NCBI GenBank assembly: GCA_963995505.1
Contig: OZ023181.1
Location: forward strand, 10,722,221-10,786,220
Reading direction: 5' to 3'
DNA from: Hypericum androsaemum
Taxonomy: Eukaryota > Streptophyta > Magnoliopsida > Malpighiales > Hypericaceae
Length of the DNA stretch: 64,000 nucleotides
A model generated the notes under the pieces. It worked only from the letters and a program-made list of their open reading frames with translations. It ran no database searches and was not told the DNA's origin. This document shows, piece by piece, positions 1 to 12,200 of this stretch. The translations under genes and the position numbers were made by a program. Position 1 is the first letter of the stretch. Each line of letters begins with the position of its first letter.

Positions 1-3000
1 GAAAATGGAAGATAAGGAAAGATAAGGCAAGATAAGGCAAGAAAATGGAAGATAAGGAAAGAGAAGGTAAGAAAAAGCAAGATAAGGCAAGAAAAGGAAA
101 GGAAAAGGCAAGATAAGGAAAGAAAAGGTAAGATAAGGCAAGATAGGTCAAGTAAAAGCAAGAAAAAGCAAAAAAAGGGAAGATAAGGAAAGAAAAGGCA
201 TGACAAAGCAAGAAAAGGCAAGGAAAAGTAAAGGAAAGGCAAGATAAAGCAAGAAAAGGCAAGGAAAAGGCAACTTAAGGAAATGAAAGGCAATATAACA
301 CAAGAAAAGGCAAGAAATGCAATGAAAAGGTAAGATAAGGAAAGAAAAGGCAAGAAAAGGCAAGGTAAGGCAGGAGAAGTCAAAAAAATGTAAGATATGG
401 CAAGAAAAGGCAAGAAAAGGCAAGGAAATGACAAGAAAAGGCAAGAAAAGACAAGAAAAGGCAAGGAATAGACAAGAAAAGGCCAAAAAAGATAATAAAA
501 GGCAAGAAAAGGTAAGTTAAGGCAAGATAAGGCAAGAAAATTTAAGGAAATGGAAAGATAAGGCAAGAAAAGGCAAGAAAAGGGTAAGAAAAGGCCAGAT
601 AAGGAAAGAAAAGGCAAGACACGGGAAGATTAGGAAAGAAAAGGTAAGAAAAGGCAAGAACATGCAAATAAAAGGCAAGAAAAATCACAAAAATGACAAG
701 AAAAGGCAAGAATAGGCAAGAAAATACAAGAAAGGGCAAGATAAGGAAAGAAAAGGCATGATAAGGCAAGATAGGGCAAGTAAAAGCAAGAAAAGGAAAA
801 AAAAGGCAAGATAAGGAAAGAAAAGCCATGATAAGGCAAGAAAAGGTAAGGAAAAGGCAAGATAAAGGAAGAAAAGGCAAGAAAAGGCAAGGAAAAGGTA
901 AGATAAGGCAAGATAAGGCAAGATAAGGCAAGAAAAGGCAAGATAAGGCAAGAAAAACCAAGAAAAGGGAAAGAAAAGGCAAGATATGGCAGGAAAAGAA
1001 AATGCAAGAAAAGGCAAGGAAAAGACTAGAAAAGGCCAGAAAAGATAATAAAAGGCACGAAAAGGGAAGTTAAGGTAAGATAAGTCAAGAAAATTCAAGG
1101 AAAAGGAAAGATAAGGCAAAAAAAGGCAAGAAAGGGGAAGGAAAAGGCAAGATAAGGAAACAAAAAGCAAGATAAGGCAAAATAAGGTAAGGTAAGGTAA
1201 GAAAAGGCAAGGACAGGCTAGGAAAAGGGAAGATAAGGAAAGATAAGGCAAGATAAGGCAAGAAAATAGAAGATAAGGAAAGAAAAGGCAAGAAAAAGCA
1301 AGATATGGCAAGAAAAGGCATCAAAAAGCCAAGATAAGGATAGAAAAGGCAAGATAAGGCAAGATAGGGCAAGTAAAAGCAAGAAAAAGCAAAAAAAGGC
1401 AAGATAAGGAAAGAAAAGGCATGATAAGGCAAGAAAATGCAAGGAAAAGCAAGATAAAGCAAGAAAAGGCAAGAAAAGGCAAGGAAAAGGCAAGATAAGG
1501 AAAAGAAAGGCAAGACAACACAAGAAAAGGCAAGAAATGCAATGAAAAGGTAAGATAAGGAAAGAAAAGGCAAGATAAGGCAAGAAAAGGCAAGAAAAGG
1601 CAAGGTAAGGCAAGAGAAGTGAAAAAAAGGTAAGATATGGCAAGAAAAGGTAAGAAAAGGCAAGAACAGGTAAGGAAAAGGCAAGAAAAGGCAAGAAAAT
1701 GACAAGAAAAGGCAAGAAAAGACAATAAAAGGCATGAAAAGGCAAGATAAGGAATGAAAAGACAAGAAAAGACAATATAAGGAAAGAAAAGTTAAGGCCA
1801 TAAATGGCAAGGAAAAGACAAGATAAGGAAAGGAAAGGCAAGATAACACAAGAAAAGGAAAGAAATGCAATGAAAAGGTAAGTTAAGGAAATAAAAGGCA
1901 AGAAAAGGCAAGAGAAGTCAAAAAAAGGTAAGATATGTCAAGAAAAGGTTAGAAAAGGCAAGAACAGCTAAGGAAAAGGCAAGAAAAGGCAAGGAAATGA
2001 CAAGAAAAGGCAAGAAAAGACAATAAATGGCACGAAAAAGTCAAGACAAGGAATGAAAAGATAAGATAAGGAAAGAAAAGTTAAGAAATGGCAAGGAAAA
2101 GGCAAGATAAGGAAAGAAAAGGAAAGAAAAGGTAAGAAAAGGCAAGAAAAGGAAGGAAAAGGCAAGAAAAATCTAGCAAAGATAATGAAAGGCACGAAGA
2201 GGCAAGTTAAGGCAAGATAAGGCAAGAAAGGGGAAGGAAAAGGCAAGATAAGGAAACAAAAGGCAATACAAGGCAAAATAAGGCAGGATAAGGTGAGAAA
2301 AGGAAAGGACATGCAAGGAAAAGGCAAGGAAAAGACAAGAAAAGGAAAGAAAAAGCAAGAAAAGGAAAGGAAAAGGCAAGATAAGGAAAGATAAGGCAAA
2401 ATAAGGCAAGAAAAGGGAAGATAAGGAAAGAAAAGGCAAGAAAAAGCAAGATAAGGGAAGAAAAGGCAAGGAAAAGGCAAGATAAGGAAAGAAAAGGCAT
2501 GATAAGGCAAGAAAAGGCAAGGAAAAGGCAAGATAAGAAAAGAAAAAGCAAGATAACACAAGAAAAGGCAAGAAATGCACAAAAAAGATAAGAAAAGAAA
2601 AGAAAAGGCAAGATATGGCAAGAAAAGGTAAGAAAAGGCAAGAACATGCAAGGAAAAGGCAAGAAAAGGCAAGGACATGACAAGAAAAGGCAAGAAAAGA
2701 TAATAAAAGGCACGAAAAGGCAAGATAAGGATAGAAAAGACAAGAAAAGTTATGAATTGTAAGGAAAATGCAAGATAAGGAAAGAAAAGGCAAGAAAAGG
2801 TAAGAAAAGGCAAGAAAAGGCAAGGAAAAGGCAAGAAAAAGCCAGCAAAGACAATAAAAGGCACGAAAAGGCAAGTTAAGGGAAGATAAGGGAAGAAAAA
2901 GAAAGATAAGGCAAGAAAAGGCAAGGAAAAGGCAAGATAAGGAAAGAAAAGTCAAGAAAAGGTAAGAAAAGAATAGAAAAGGTAAGATAAGGAAAGAAAA

Positions 3001-6000
3001 GGCAAGATAATGAAAGAAAAGGCAGGAAACACAAGGAAAAGGTAAAATAAGGAATGAAAAGGAAAGATAAGGCAAGAAAAAGCAAGATAAGGAAACAAAA
3101 GGAAAGTTAAGGAAAGAAAAGGCAAGAAACGGCAAAGAAAATGCAAGGAAATGACAAGAAAATGCAAGGAAATGACAAGAAAATGCAAGAAAAGAAAATA
3201 AAAGGCAAGAAAAGGCAAGATAAGGAAAGAAAAGGAAAGAATAGGCAAGAATAGGCAAGAAAAGTCAAGAAATGGCAAGATAAGGAAACATATGGTAAGA
3301 TTAGTGCAAGATAAGGCAAGAAAAAGCAAGAAAAGACATGATAAGGAAAGAAAAGGCATGATAAGGCAAGCAAATGCAAGAAAAAAACAAGAAAAGGGAA
3401 CGAAAATGCCAGATAAGGAAACAAAAGGCCAGATAAGGAAATAAAAGGCAAGATAAGGGAAGATAAGGTAAGAAAAGGCAAGAAAAGGCAAAGAAAAGGC
3501 AAGAAAAGATAATAAAAGGCAAGAAAAGGCTAGATAAGGAAAGAAAAGGCAAGAATAGGCAAGAAAAGGTAAGAAAGGGCAAGATAAGGAAAGAAAATGC
3601 AAGATAAGGCAAGATAGGGCAAGAAAAAGCAAGAAAAGGCAAAAAAAGGCAAGAAAAGGCAAGATAAGGAAAGAAAAGGCATGATAATGCAAGAAAAGGC
3701 AAGGAAAAGGAAAAAAAGCAAGATAAAGCAAGAAATGGCAAGAAAAGTTAAGGAAAAGGTAAGTTAAGGCAAGATAAGGCATGAAAAGGCAAGATAAGGT
3801 AAGAATAAGCAATAAAAGGCAAGAAAAGGGAAGGAAAATGCAAGATAAGGAAACAAATGGCAAGATAAGGCAAGAAAAGGTAAGAAAAGGCAAGAAAAGG
3901 AAAGAAAAGGCAAGGAAAAGACAAGAAAAGAAGAGAAAAGATAATTAAAGGCACGAAAAGGCAAGATAAGGCAAGAAAATTCAAGGAAAAGGAAAGATAA
4001 GGCAAAAAAGGGGAAAGAAAAGGCAAGATAAGGAAACAAAAGGCAAGATAAGGCAAAATAAGGCAATATAAGGTAAGAAAAGGCAAAGACAGGCAAGAAA
4101 AAGGCAAGATTGGCAAGGAAAAGACAAGAAAAGGATAAAAGGAAAGAAAAGGCAAGGAAAAGGGAAGATAAGGAAAGATAAGGTAAGATAAGTCAAGAAA
4201 AGGCAAGATAAGGAAAGAAAAGAAAAGAAAAAGTAAGATAAGGCAAGGAAAAGGCAAGATAAGGAAAGAAAAGGCATGATAAGGCAAGAAAAGGCAATAA
4301 AAAGGCAAGAAAAGGAAAGGAAAGGCAAGTAACACAAGAAAAAGCAAGAAATGCAAGAAAAAATAAGATAAGGTACAGGCAACGAAAAGGCAAGAAAAGG
4401 CAAGAAAAGATAATAAAAGGCACGAAAAGGCAAGATGAGGAAAGAAAATGCGAAAAAAGGCAAGATAAGGAAAGAAAAGTTAAGAAATTGCAAGGAAAAG
4501 GCAATATAAGGAAAGAAAAGGCAAGTAAAGTCAAGAAAAGGTAAGAAAAGGAAAGGAAAAGGTAAGAAAAAGCTAGCAAAGGCAATAAAAGGAACGAAAA
4601 TGCAAGTTAAGCTAAGATAAGGCAAGAAAAAGAAAGATAAGGTAAGAAAAGGTAAGGAAAAGGCAAGATAAGGAAAGAAAAGACATGATAAAGCAAGAAA
4701 AGGAAAGAAAAGGCAAGATAAGGAAAGAAAAGGCAAGATAACGAAAGAAAAGTCAGGAAACGCATGGAAAAGGTAAAATAAGGAATGAAAAGGAAAGATA
4801 AGGCAAGAAAAGGCAACATAAGGCAAGAAAAGAGAACGAAAAGGCAAGATAAGGAAACAAAAGGCAAGATAAGGGAAGAAAAGGTAAGAAAAGGCAAGAA
4901 CAGGCAAAGAAGAAAAGGCAAGGAAATGACAAGAAAAGGCGAGAAAAGATAATAAATGGCAAGAAAAGGCAAGATAATGAAAGAAAAGGAAAGCATAGGC
5001 CAGAATAGTCAAGAAATGGCAAGAAAAGGCAAGAAAAGGATGATAAGGAAAGAAAAGGCAAGAAAAAGGCAAGAAAAGGCAAGAAAAGGGAACGAAAAGG
5101 CCAGATAAGGAAACAAAAGACAAGATAAGGGAAGATAAGGCAATAAAATGTAAGAAAATGCAAGAACTGGCAAAGAAAAGGCAAGAAAAAGCAAGAAAAG
5201 GACAAGAAAAGGCAAGAAAAGATAATAAAAGCAAAGAAAAGGCTAGATAAGGAATGAAATGACAAGATAAGGAAAGAAAAGTTAAGAAATGGCAAGGAAA
5301 AGGCAAGATAAGGAAAGAAAAGGAAATAAAAGGTAAGAAAAGGCAAGAAAAAGGTAAGGAAAAGGCAAGAAAAATCCAGCAAAGATAATAAAAGGCACGA
5401 AGAGGCAAGTTAAGGCAAGATAAGGCAAGAAAATTCAAGGAAAAGGAAAGATAAGGCAAGAAAAGGCAAGAAAGGGGAAGGAAAAGGCAAGATAAGGAAA
5501 CAAAAGGCAATATAAGGCAAAATAAGGCAGGATAAGGTAAGAAAAGGCAAGGACATGGAAGGAAAAGGCAAGAAATGGCAGGAAAAGACAAGAAAAGCAA
5601 AGAAAAGGCAAGAAAAGGCAAGGAAAAGGGAAGATAAGGAAAGATAAGGCAAGATAAGGCAAGAAAAGGGAAGATAAGGAAAGAAAAGGCAAGAAAAAGC
5701 AAGATAAGGCAAGAAAAGGCAAGGAAAAGGCAAGATAAGAAAAGGAAAGGCAAGATAACACAAGAAAAGGCAAGAAATGCAAGGAAAAGATAAGAAAAGA
5801 AAAGAAAAGGCAAGATATGGCAAGAAAAGGTAAGAAAAGGCAAGAACAGGCAAGGAAAAGGCAAGAAAAGGCAAGGACGTGACAAGAAAAGGCAAGAAAA
5901 TATAATAAAAGGGACAAAAAGGCGAGATAAGGAAAGAAAAGACCAGAAAAGTTATGATATTACAAGGAAAATGCAAGATAAGGAAAGAAAATGCAAGAAA

Positions 6001-9000
6001 AGGCAAGAAAAGGTAAGAAAAGGCAAGAAAAGGCAAGGAAAAGGCAAGAAAAAGCCAGCAAAGGCAATAAAAGGCACGAAAAGGCAAGTTAAGGAAAGAT
6101 AAGGGAAGAAAAAGAAAGATAAGGCAAGAAAAGGCAAGGAAAAGGCAAGATAAGGAAAGAAAAGTCAATAAAAGGCAAGAAAAGGATAGAAAAGGTAAGA
6201 TAAGGAAGAAAAGGCAAGATAATGAAAGAAAAGGCAGGAAACGCAAGGAAAAGGTAAAATAAGGAATGAAAAGGAAAGATTAGGCAAGAAAAAGCAAGAT
6301 AAGGAAACAAAAGGCAAGATAAGGCAAGAAAAGGCAAGAAAAGGCAAGAAAATGCAAGGAAATGATAAGAAAATACAAGAAAATAAAATAAAAGGCAAGA
6401 AAAGGCAAGATAAGGAACGAATAGGCAAGAATAGGCAAGAAAAGTCAAGAAATGGCAAGATAAGGAAATATAAGGCAATATTAGGCAAGATAAGGCAAGA
6501 AAAAGTAAGAAAAGACATGATAAGGAAAGAAAAGGCATGATAAGGAACGAAAAGGCATGATAAGGCAATCAAATGCAAGAAAAAAGCAAGAAAAGGCAAG
6601 AAAAGGAAACGAAAATGCCAGATAAGGAAACAAAAGGCCAGATAAGGAAATAAAAGGCAAGATAAGGGAAGATAAGGTAAGAAAAGGCAAGAAAAGGCAA
6701 AAAAAAGGCAAGAAAAGATAATAAAAGGCAAGAAAAAGGCTAGATAAGGAAAGAAAAGGCAAGAATAGGCAAGAAAAGGTAAGAAAGGGCAAGATAAGGA
6801 AAGAAAATGCAAGATAAGGCAAGATAGGGCAAGATAAGGAAAGAAAATGCAAGATAAGGCAAGATAGGGCAAGAAAAAGCAAGAAAATGCAAGAAAAGGC
6901 AAGATAAGGAAAGAAAAGGCATGATAAAGCAAGAAAAGGCAAGGAAAAGGAAAAAAAAGCAACATAAAGCAAGAAATGGCAAGAAAAGTCAAGGAAAAGG
7001 TAAGTTAAGGCAAGATAAGGCAAGAAAAGGCAAGATAAGGTAAGAATAAGCAAGAAAAGGCAAGAAAAGGGAAGGAAAATGCAAGATAAGGAAACAAATG
7101 GCAAGATAAGGCAAGAACAGGTAAGAAAAGGCAAGAAAAGGAAAGAAAAGGCTTGGAAAAGACAAGAAAAGGCAAGAAAAGATAATTAAAGGCACGAAAA
7201 GGCAAGATAAGGCAAGAAAATTCAAGGAAAAGGAAAGATAAGGCAAGAAAGGGGAAGGAAAAGGCAAGATAAGGAAAAAAAAGGCAAGATAAGGCAAAAT
7301 AAGGCAATATAAGGTAAGAAAAGGCAAAGACAGGAAAGGAAAAGGCAAGAAATGGCAAGGAAAAGACAAGAAAAGGCAAGAAAAGGAAAGAAAAGGCAAG
7401 AAAAAGGGAAGATAAGGCAAGATAAGGCAAGAAAAGGGAAGATAAGGAAAGAAAAGAAAAGAAAAAGCAAGATAAGGTAAGAAAAGGCAAGGAAAAGGCA
7501 AGATAAAGAAAGAAAAGGCATGATAAGGCAAGAAAAGGCAAGGAAAAGGCAAGAAAAGAAAAGGAAAGACAAGATAACACAAGAAAAAGCAAGAAAAAAA
7601 ATAAGATAAGGAACATGCAAGGAAAAGGCAAGAAAAGGCAAGAAAAGATAATAAAAGGCACGAAAAGGCAAGATAAGGAAAGAAAATGCAAGAAAAGGCA
7701 AGATAAGGAAAGAAAAGTTAAGAAATTTAGGAAATGGCAATATAAGGAAAGAAAAGGCAAGTAAAGTCAAGAAAAGATAAGAAAAGGCAAGGAAAAGGTA
7801 AGAAAAAGCCAGCAAAGGCATTAAAAGGCACGAAAATGCAAGTTAAGGCAAGATAAGGCAAGAAAAATAAAGATAAGGTATGAAAAGGTAAGGAAAATGC
7901 AAGATAAGGAAAGAAAAGACATGATAAGGCAAGAAAAGGAAAGAAAAGGCAAGATAACGAAAGAAAAGTCAGGAAACGCATGGAAAACGTAAAATAAGGA
8001 ATGAAAAGGAAAGATAAGGCAAGAAAAGGCAAGATAAGGCAAGAAAAGGTAAGAAAAGGCAAGAACAGGCAAAGAAGAAAAGGCAAGGAAATGACAAGAA
8101 AAGGCGAGAAAAGATAATAAAAGGCAAAAAAAGGCAAGATAAGGAAAGAAAAGGCAAGCATAGGCCAGAAGAGTCAAGAAATGGCAAGAAAAGGGGAAAT
8201 AAGGCAAGAAAAGGCAAGATTAGGCAAGATAAGGCAAGAAAAAGCAAGAAAATGCAAGAAAAGGATGATAAGGAAAGAAAAGGCAAGAAAAGGCAAGAAA
8301 AGGGAACGAAAAGGCCAGATAAGGAAACAAAAGACAAGATTAGGGAAGATAAGGCAAGAAAAGGTAAGAAAATGCAAGAACTGGGAAAGAAAAGGCAAGA
8401 AAAAGCAAGAAAAGGACAAGAAAAGGCAAGAAAAGATAATAAAAGGAATGAAAAGGCTAGATAAGGAAAGAAAAGGCAAGAATAGGCAAGAGAATGCAAG
8501 AAAGGGCAAGATAAGGAAAGAAAAGGCAAGATAGGGCAAGAAAATGTAAGAAAAGGCAAGATAAGGAAAGAAAAGACATGATAAGGCAAGCAAAGGCAAG
8601 GAAATGGCAAGATAAAGCAAGAAAAGGCAAGGAAAAGGTAAGATAAGGAAAGATAAGGCAAGAAAAGGCAAGATAAGGCAAGATAAGGCAAGAATAGGCA
8701 AGAAAAGGGAAGGAAAAGGCAAGATAAGGAAACAAACGGCAAGATAAGGCAAGAAATGGTAAGAAAAGGCAAGAAAAGGCAAGGAAAAGACAAGAAAAGG
8801 CCAGAAAGGATAATAAAAGCACGAAAAGGCAAGTTAAGGCAAGATAAGGCAAGAAAATTCAAGGAAAAGGAAAGATAAGGCAAGAAAGGGGAAGAAAAAG
8901 GCAAGATAAGGAAACAAAAGATAAGATAAGGCAAAATAAGGCAAGATAAGGTAAGAAAAGGCAAGGACAGGCAAGGAAAAGGCAAAAAAAGGCAAGGAAA

Positions 9001-9600
9001 AGACAAGAAAAGGCAAGAAAAGGCAAGATAAGGAAAGAAAAGGCATGATAAGGCAAGAAAAGGCAAGATATCAAAAGAAAAGGCAAAAAAAGCAAGGAAA
9101 AGGTAAAATAGGGATTGAAAAGGAAAGATAAGGCAAGAAAAGGCAAGATAAGGCAGAGAAAGGCAAGAAAAGGGAACAAAAAGGCAAGATAAGGAAACAA
9201 AAGGCAAGATAAGGCAAGAAAGGGTAAGAAAAGGCAAGAACATGCAAAGAAAAGGCAAGAAAAGGCAAGCAAATGACAAGAAAAGGCAAGAAAAGAAAAG
9301 AAAAGGCAAGAAAAGGTAAGATAAGGAAAGAAAAGGCAAGAATAGGCAAGAAAAGTCAAGAAATGAAAAGATAAGGAAATATAAGGCAAGAAAAGGCAAG
9401 ATAAGGCAAGAAAAAGCAAGAAAAGGCAAGAAAAGGCATTATAAGGAAAGAAAAGGCATGATAAGGTAAGAATAGAGAAGGAAAAGGTAAGATAAGGAAA
9501 GATAAGGCAAGATAAGGCAAGATAAGGCAAGAAAAGGGAAGCAAAAGGTAAGATAAGGAAATAAAAGGCAAGATAAGGCAAGAAAAGGTAAGAAAAGGCA
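1..9600 (+). repeat. Satellite sub-family A
   Basis: This stretch is marked by a recurring composite of AATAAAAGGCACGAA, then GGCAAGTTAAGG, then AGAAAATTCAAGG, then GGAAACAAAAGGCAAG. Clear or partial copies start near 1044, 2181, 2698, 2849, 3941, 4411, 5386, 6065, 7182, 7646 and 8809. Their uneven spacing shows that several rounds of duplication are superimposed. Partial copies reach about 23.5 kb (10195, 11692, 14500, 19760, 23440), but I saw none right of 26.4 kb. The boundary at 9.6 kb is approximate and judged by eye. Confidence 0.6.
2040..8450 (+). repeat. Tandem dimer of a ~3.2-kb higher-order repeat
   Basis: Distinct variant strings in 2040-5240 recur in the same order in 5245-8450. 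Paired landmarks are 2082/5282, 2167/5371, 2282/5527, 3408/6617, 4613/7831, 5038/8273 and 5161/8375. The offsets run from 3200 to 3245 bases, with small indels. Copy one and copy two are therefore adjacent and co-linear. Some internal stretches are close to identical, while others have gained or lost single 10-base modules. Confidence 0.8.
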
Positions 9601-12200
9601 AGAAAAGGCAAGGAAAAGGCTAGAAAAGATAAGGAAAGGCACAAAAAGGCAAATTAAGGCAAGATAATTTAAGGAAAGGGAAAGAAAAGGTAAGATAAGA
9701 CAAGAAAAGGCAAGAAAGGGGAAGGAAAAGGCAAGATAAGGAAACAAAAGATAAGATAAAACAAGATAAGGCAAGACAAGATAAGATAAGGCAAAAAAAG
9801 GTACGATAATGAAAGATAAGGCAAGATAAGGCAAGAGAAGGCAAGATAAGGCATGAAAAGGCAAGAAAAAGCAAGATAAGGCAAGAAAAAGCGAGATAAG
9901 GCAAGAAAAGGCAGGGAAAAGGAAAGATAAGGAAATAAAAGGCATGATGAGGCAAGAAAAGGCAAGGAAAAGGCAAGATAAGGAAAGAAAAGGCAAGATA
10001 CCGCAAGAAATGGAAAGAAATTCATGGTAAAGGTAAGATAAGGATAGAAAAGGCAAGAAAAGGCAAGAAAAGGGAAGGAAAAGGCAAGATAAGGAAACAA
10101 AAGGCAAGATAAGGCAAGAAAAACTAAGAAAATGAAAAAAAAGGCAAGGAAAAGGCCAGAAATGGCAAGGAAAAGACAAGTAAAGGCCAGCAAAAATAAT
10201 AAAAGGCGTGAAAGTTAAGGCAAGTTAAAGTAAGATAAGGCAAGAAAATTCAAAGAAAAGCAAGGATAAGGCAAGAAAAGGTAAGATTAGGCAAGAAAAT
10301 TCAAGGAAATGGAAAGATAAGGCAAGAAAAGGCAAGATATGGAAACAAAAGGCAAGATAAGGCAAGAACAGGCAAGGAAAAGGCAAGAAATGGCTAGGAA
10401 AAGACAAGAAAAGGCAAGGAAAAGGCAAGAAAAGGCAAGAAATGATGAGGAAAAGGTAAGATAAGGAAAGAAAAGGCATATTAAGGCAAGAAAATGCAAG
10501 ATAACACAAGAAAAGGCAAGAAAAGGCAAGAAAAGCAAGGAAAATGTAAGATAAGGAAAGAAAGGGAAGATAAGGCAAGAAAGGGAAGATAAGGCAAGAA
10601 AGGGAAGATAAGGCAAGAAAAGGCTAAGGCCAGACAAGTTAAAAAAGGCAAGATAAGGCAAAAAAAGGTAAGAAAAGGCAGGAACATGCTAGGATAAGGC
10701 AAGAAAAGTCAAGGAAATGATAAGAAAAGATAAGAAAAGACAATAAAAGGTACGAAAAGGCAAGAAATGGCAGGAAAAGGCAAGAAAGGGCAGGAAAAGG
10801 CAAGAAAAGGCAAGAAAAGATAGGATAAGGCAAGATAAGGATAGAAAAAGAAAGAAAAGGCAAGGAAAAGGTAAGATAGGCAAAGAAAAAGCAAGATAAG
10901 GCAAGATAAGGTAAGATATGGCAAGACAAGGCAAAAAATGGCAAGAAAATGCAAATTAAGGATAGAAAAGGCAAGAAACGGTAAGATGAGGAAAGATAAA
11001 TCAAGATCAGGCAAGAAAAGGAAAAAAAAGGGCAGGAAAAGGCGAGATAAGGAAATAAAAGGTGAGGAAAAGTAAAAAAGAGGCAAGAAAATGCAAGGAA
11101 AAGATAAGAAAAGGCCAGAAAAGACAATAAAAGACAATAAAAGACACAAAAGGCAAGTTAATGCAAGATAAGGTCAGAAAATTCTAGGAAAAGGAAAGAT
11201 AAGGCAAGAAAAGGTAAGAAAAGGCAAGAAATAGCATGAAAAGCCAAGAAAAGGCAAGAAAAAGGCAAGAAAGGCAAGGAAAAGGTAAGATAAGGAAAGA
11301 AAGGGAAGATGAGGTAAGATAAGGAAAGAAAGGCTTGATAAGGCAAGAAAGGGAAGATAAGGCAAGAAAAGGCTAAGGCCAGACAGGTTAAAAAAGGCAA
11401 GATAAGGCAAGAAAAGGTAAGAAAAGGCAAGAAATAGCATGAAAAGCCAAGAAAAGGCAAGAAAAAGGCAAGAAAGGCAAGGAAAAGGTAAGATAAGGAA
11501 AGAAAGGGAAGATGAGGTAAGATAAGGAAAGAAAGGCTTGATAAGGCAAGAAAGGGAAGATAAGGCAAGAAAAGGCTAAGGCCAGACAGGTTAAAAAAGG
11601 CAAGATAAGGCAAGAAAAGGTAAGAAAAGGCAAGAACATGCTAGGAAAAGGTAATAAAAGTCAAGGAAATGACAAGAAAAGATAAGAAAAGACAATAAAA
11701 GGTACGAAAAGCAAAGAAAGGGCAGGAAAAGGCAAGAAAGGGCAGGAAAAGGCAAGAAAAGACAGGATAAGGCAAGGTAAGGATAGAAAAAGAAAGAAAA
11801 GGCAAGGAAAAGGTAAGATAGGCAAAGAAAAAGCAAGATAAGGCAAGATAAGGAAATATATGGCAAGACAAGGCAAGAAAAGGCAAGATAAAGCAAGAAA
11901 TGGCAAGAAAATGCAAATTAAGGATAGAAAAGGCAAGAAATGGTAAGATAAGGAAAGATAAATCAAGAAAAGGCAAGAAAAGGGAAGGAAAAGGCAAGAT
12001 AAGGAAATAAAAGGTGAGGTAAAGTCAAAAAGAGGCAAGAAAAGGCAAGGAAAAGATAAGAAAAGGCCAGAAAAGACAATAAAAGACACAACAGGCAAGT
12101 TAAGGCAAGATAAGGTCCGAAAATTCTAGGAAAAGGAAAGATAAGGCAAGAAAAGGTAAGAAAAGGCAAGAAATAGCAAGAAAGGAAAAGAAAAGGGAAT
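9600..12200 (+). repeat. Satellite sub-family B with ~0.95-kb duplication
   Basis: This stretch is marked by GGCTAAGGCCAGACA followed by GGTTAAAAAAGGCAAG, and by GAAAATTCTAGG. A segment of about 600 bases at 10622-11240 recurs at 11574-12180 with offsets of 952 and 942 bases. Paired landmarks are GGCTAAGG at 10622/11574 and GGTC before the AAAATTCTAGG motif at 11172/12114. The spacer between the two copies contains a separate 203-base tandem duplication. Confidence 0.75.
11210..11612 (+). repeat. 203-base tandem duplication
   Basis: Two adjacent, nearly identical 203-base units. GAAATAGCATGAAAAGCC occurs at 11228 and 11431, and GGCTAAGGCCAGACAGG at 11371 and 11574. By eye the copies look essentially identical, so this is one of the youngest duplications in the left block. 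It is nested between the two copies of the ~0.95-kb repeat. Confidence 0.85.

Noticed and set aside
8181..8534. + strand frames rich in Lys, Arg, Gln and Glu (for example 117 codons at 8181-8534), resembling charged coiled-coil or nuclear proteins.
   Set aside because: They are the translation of the purine modules (GKKRQEKARK-type repeats), short, and interrupted wherever TAA falls in frame. No sign of selection.
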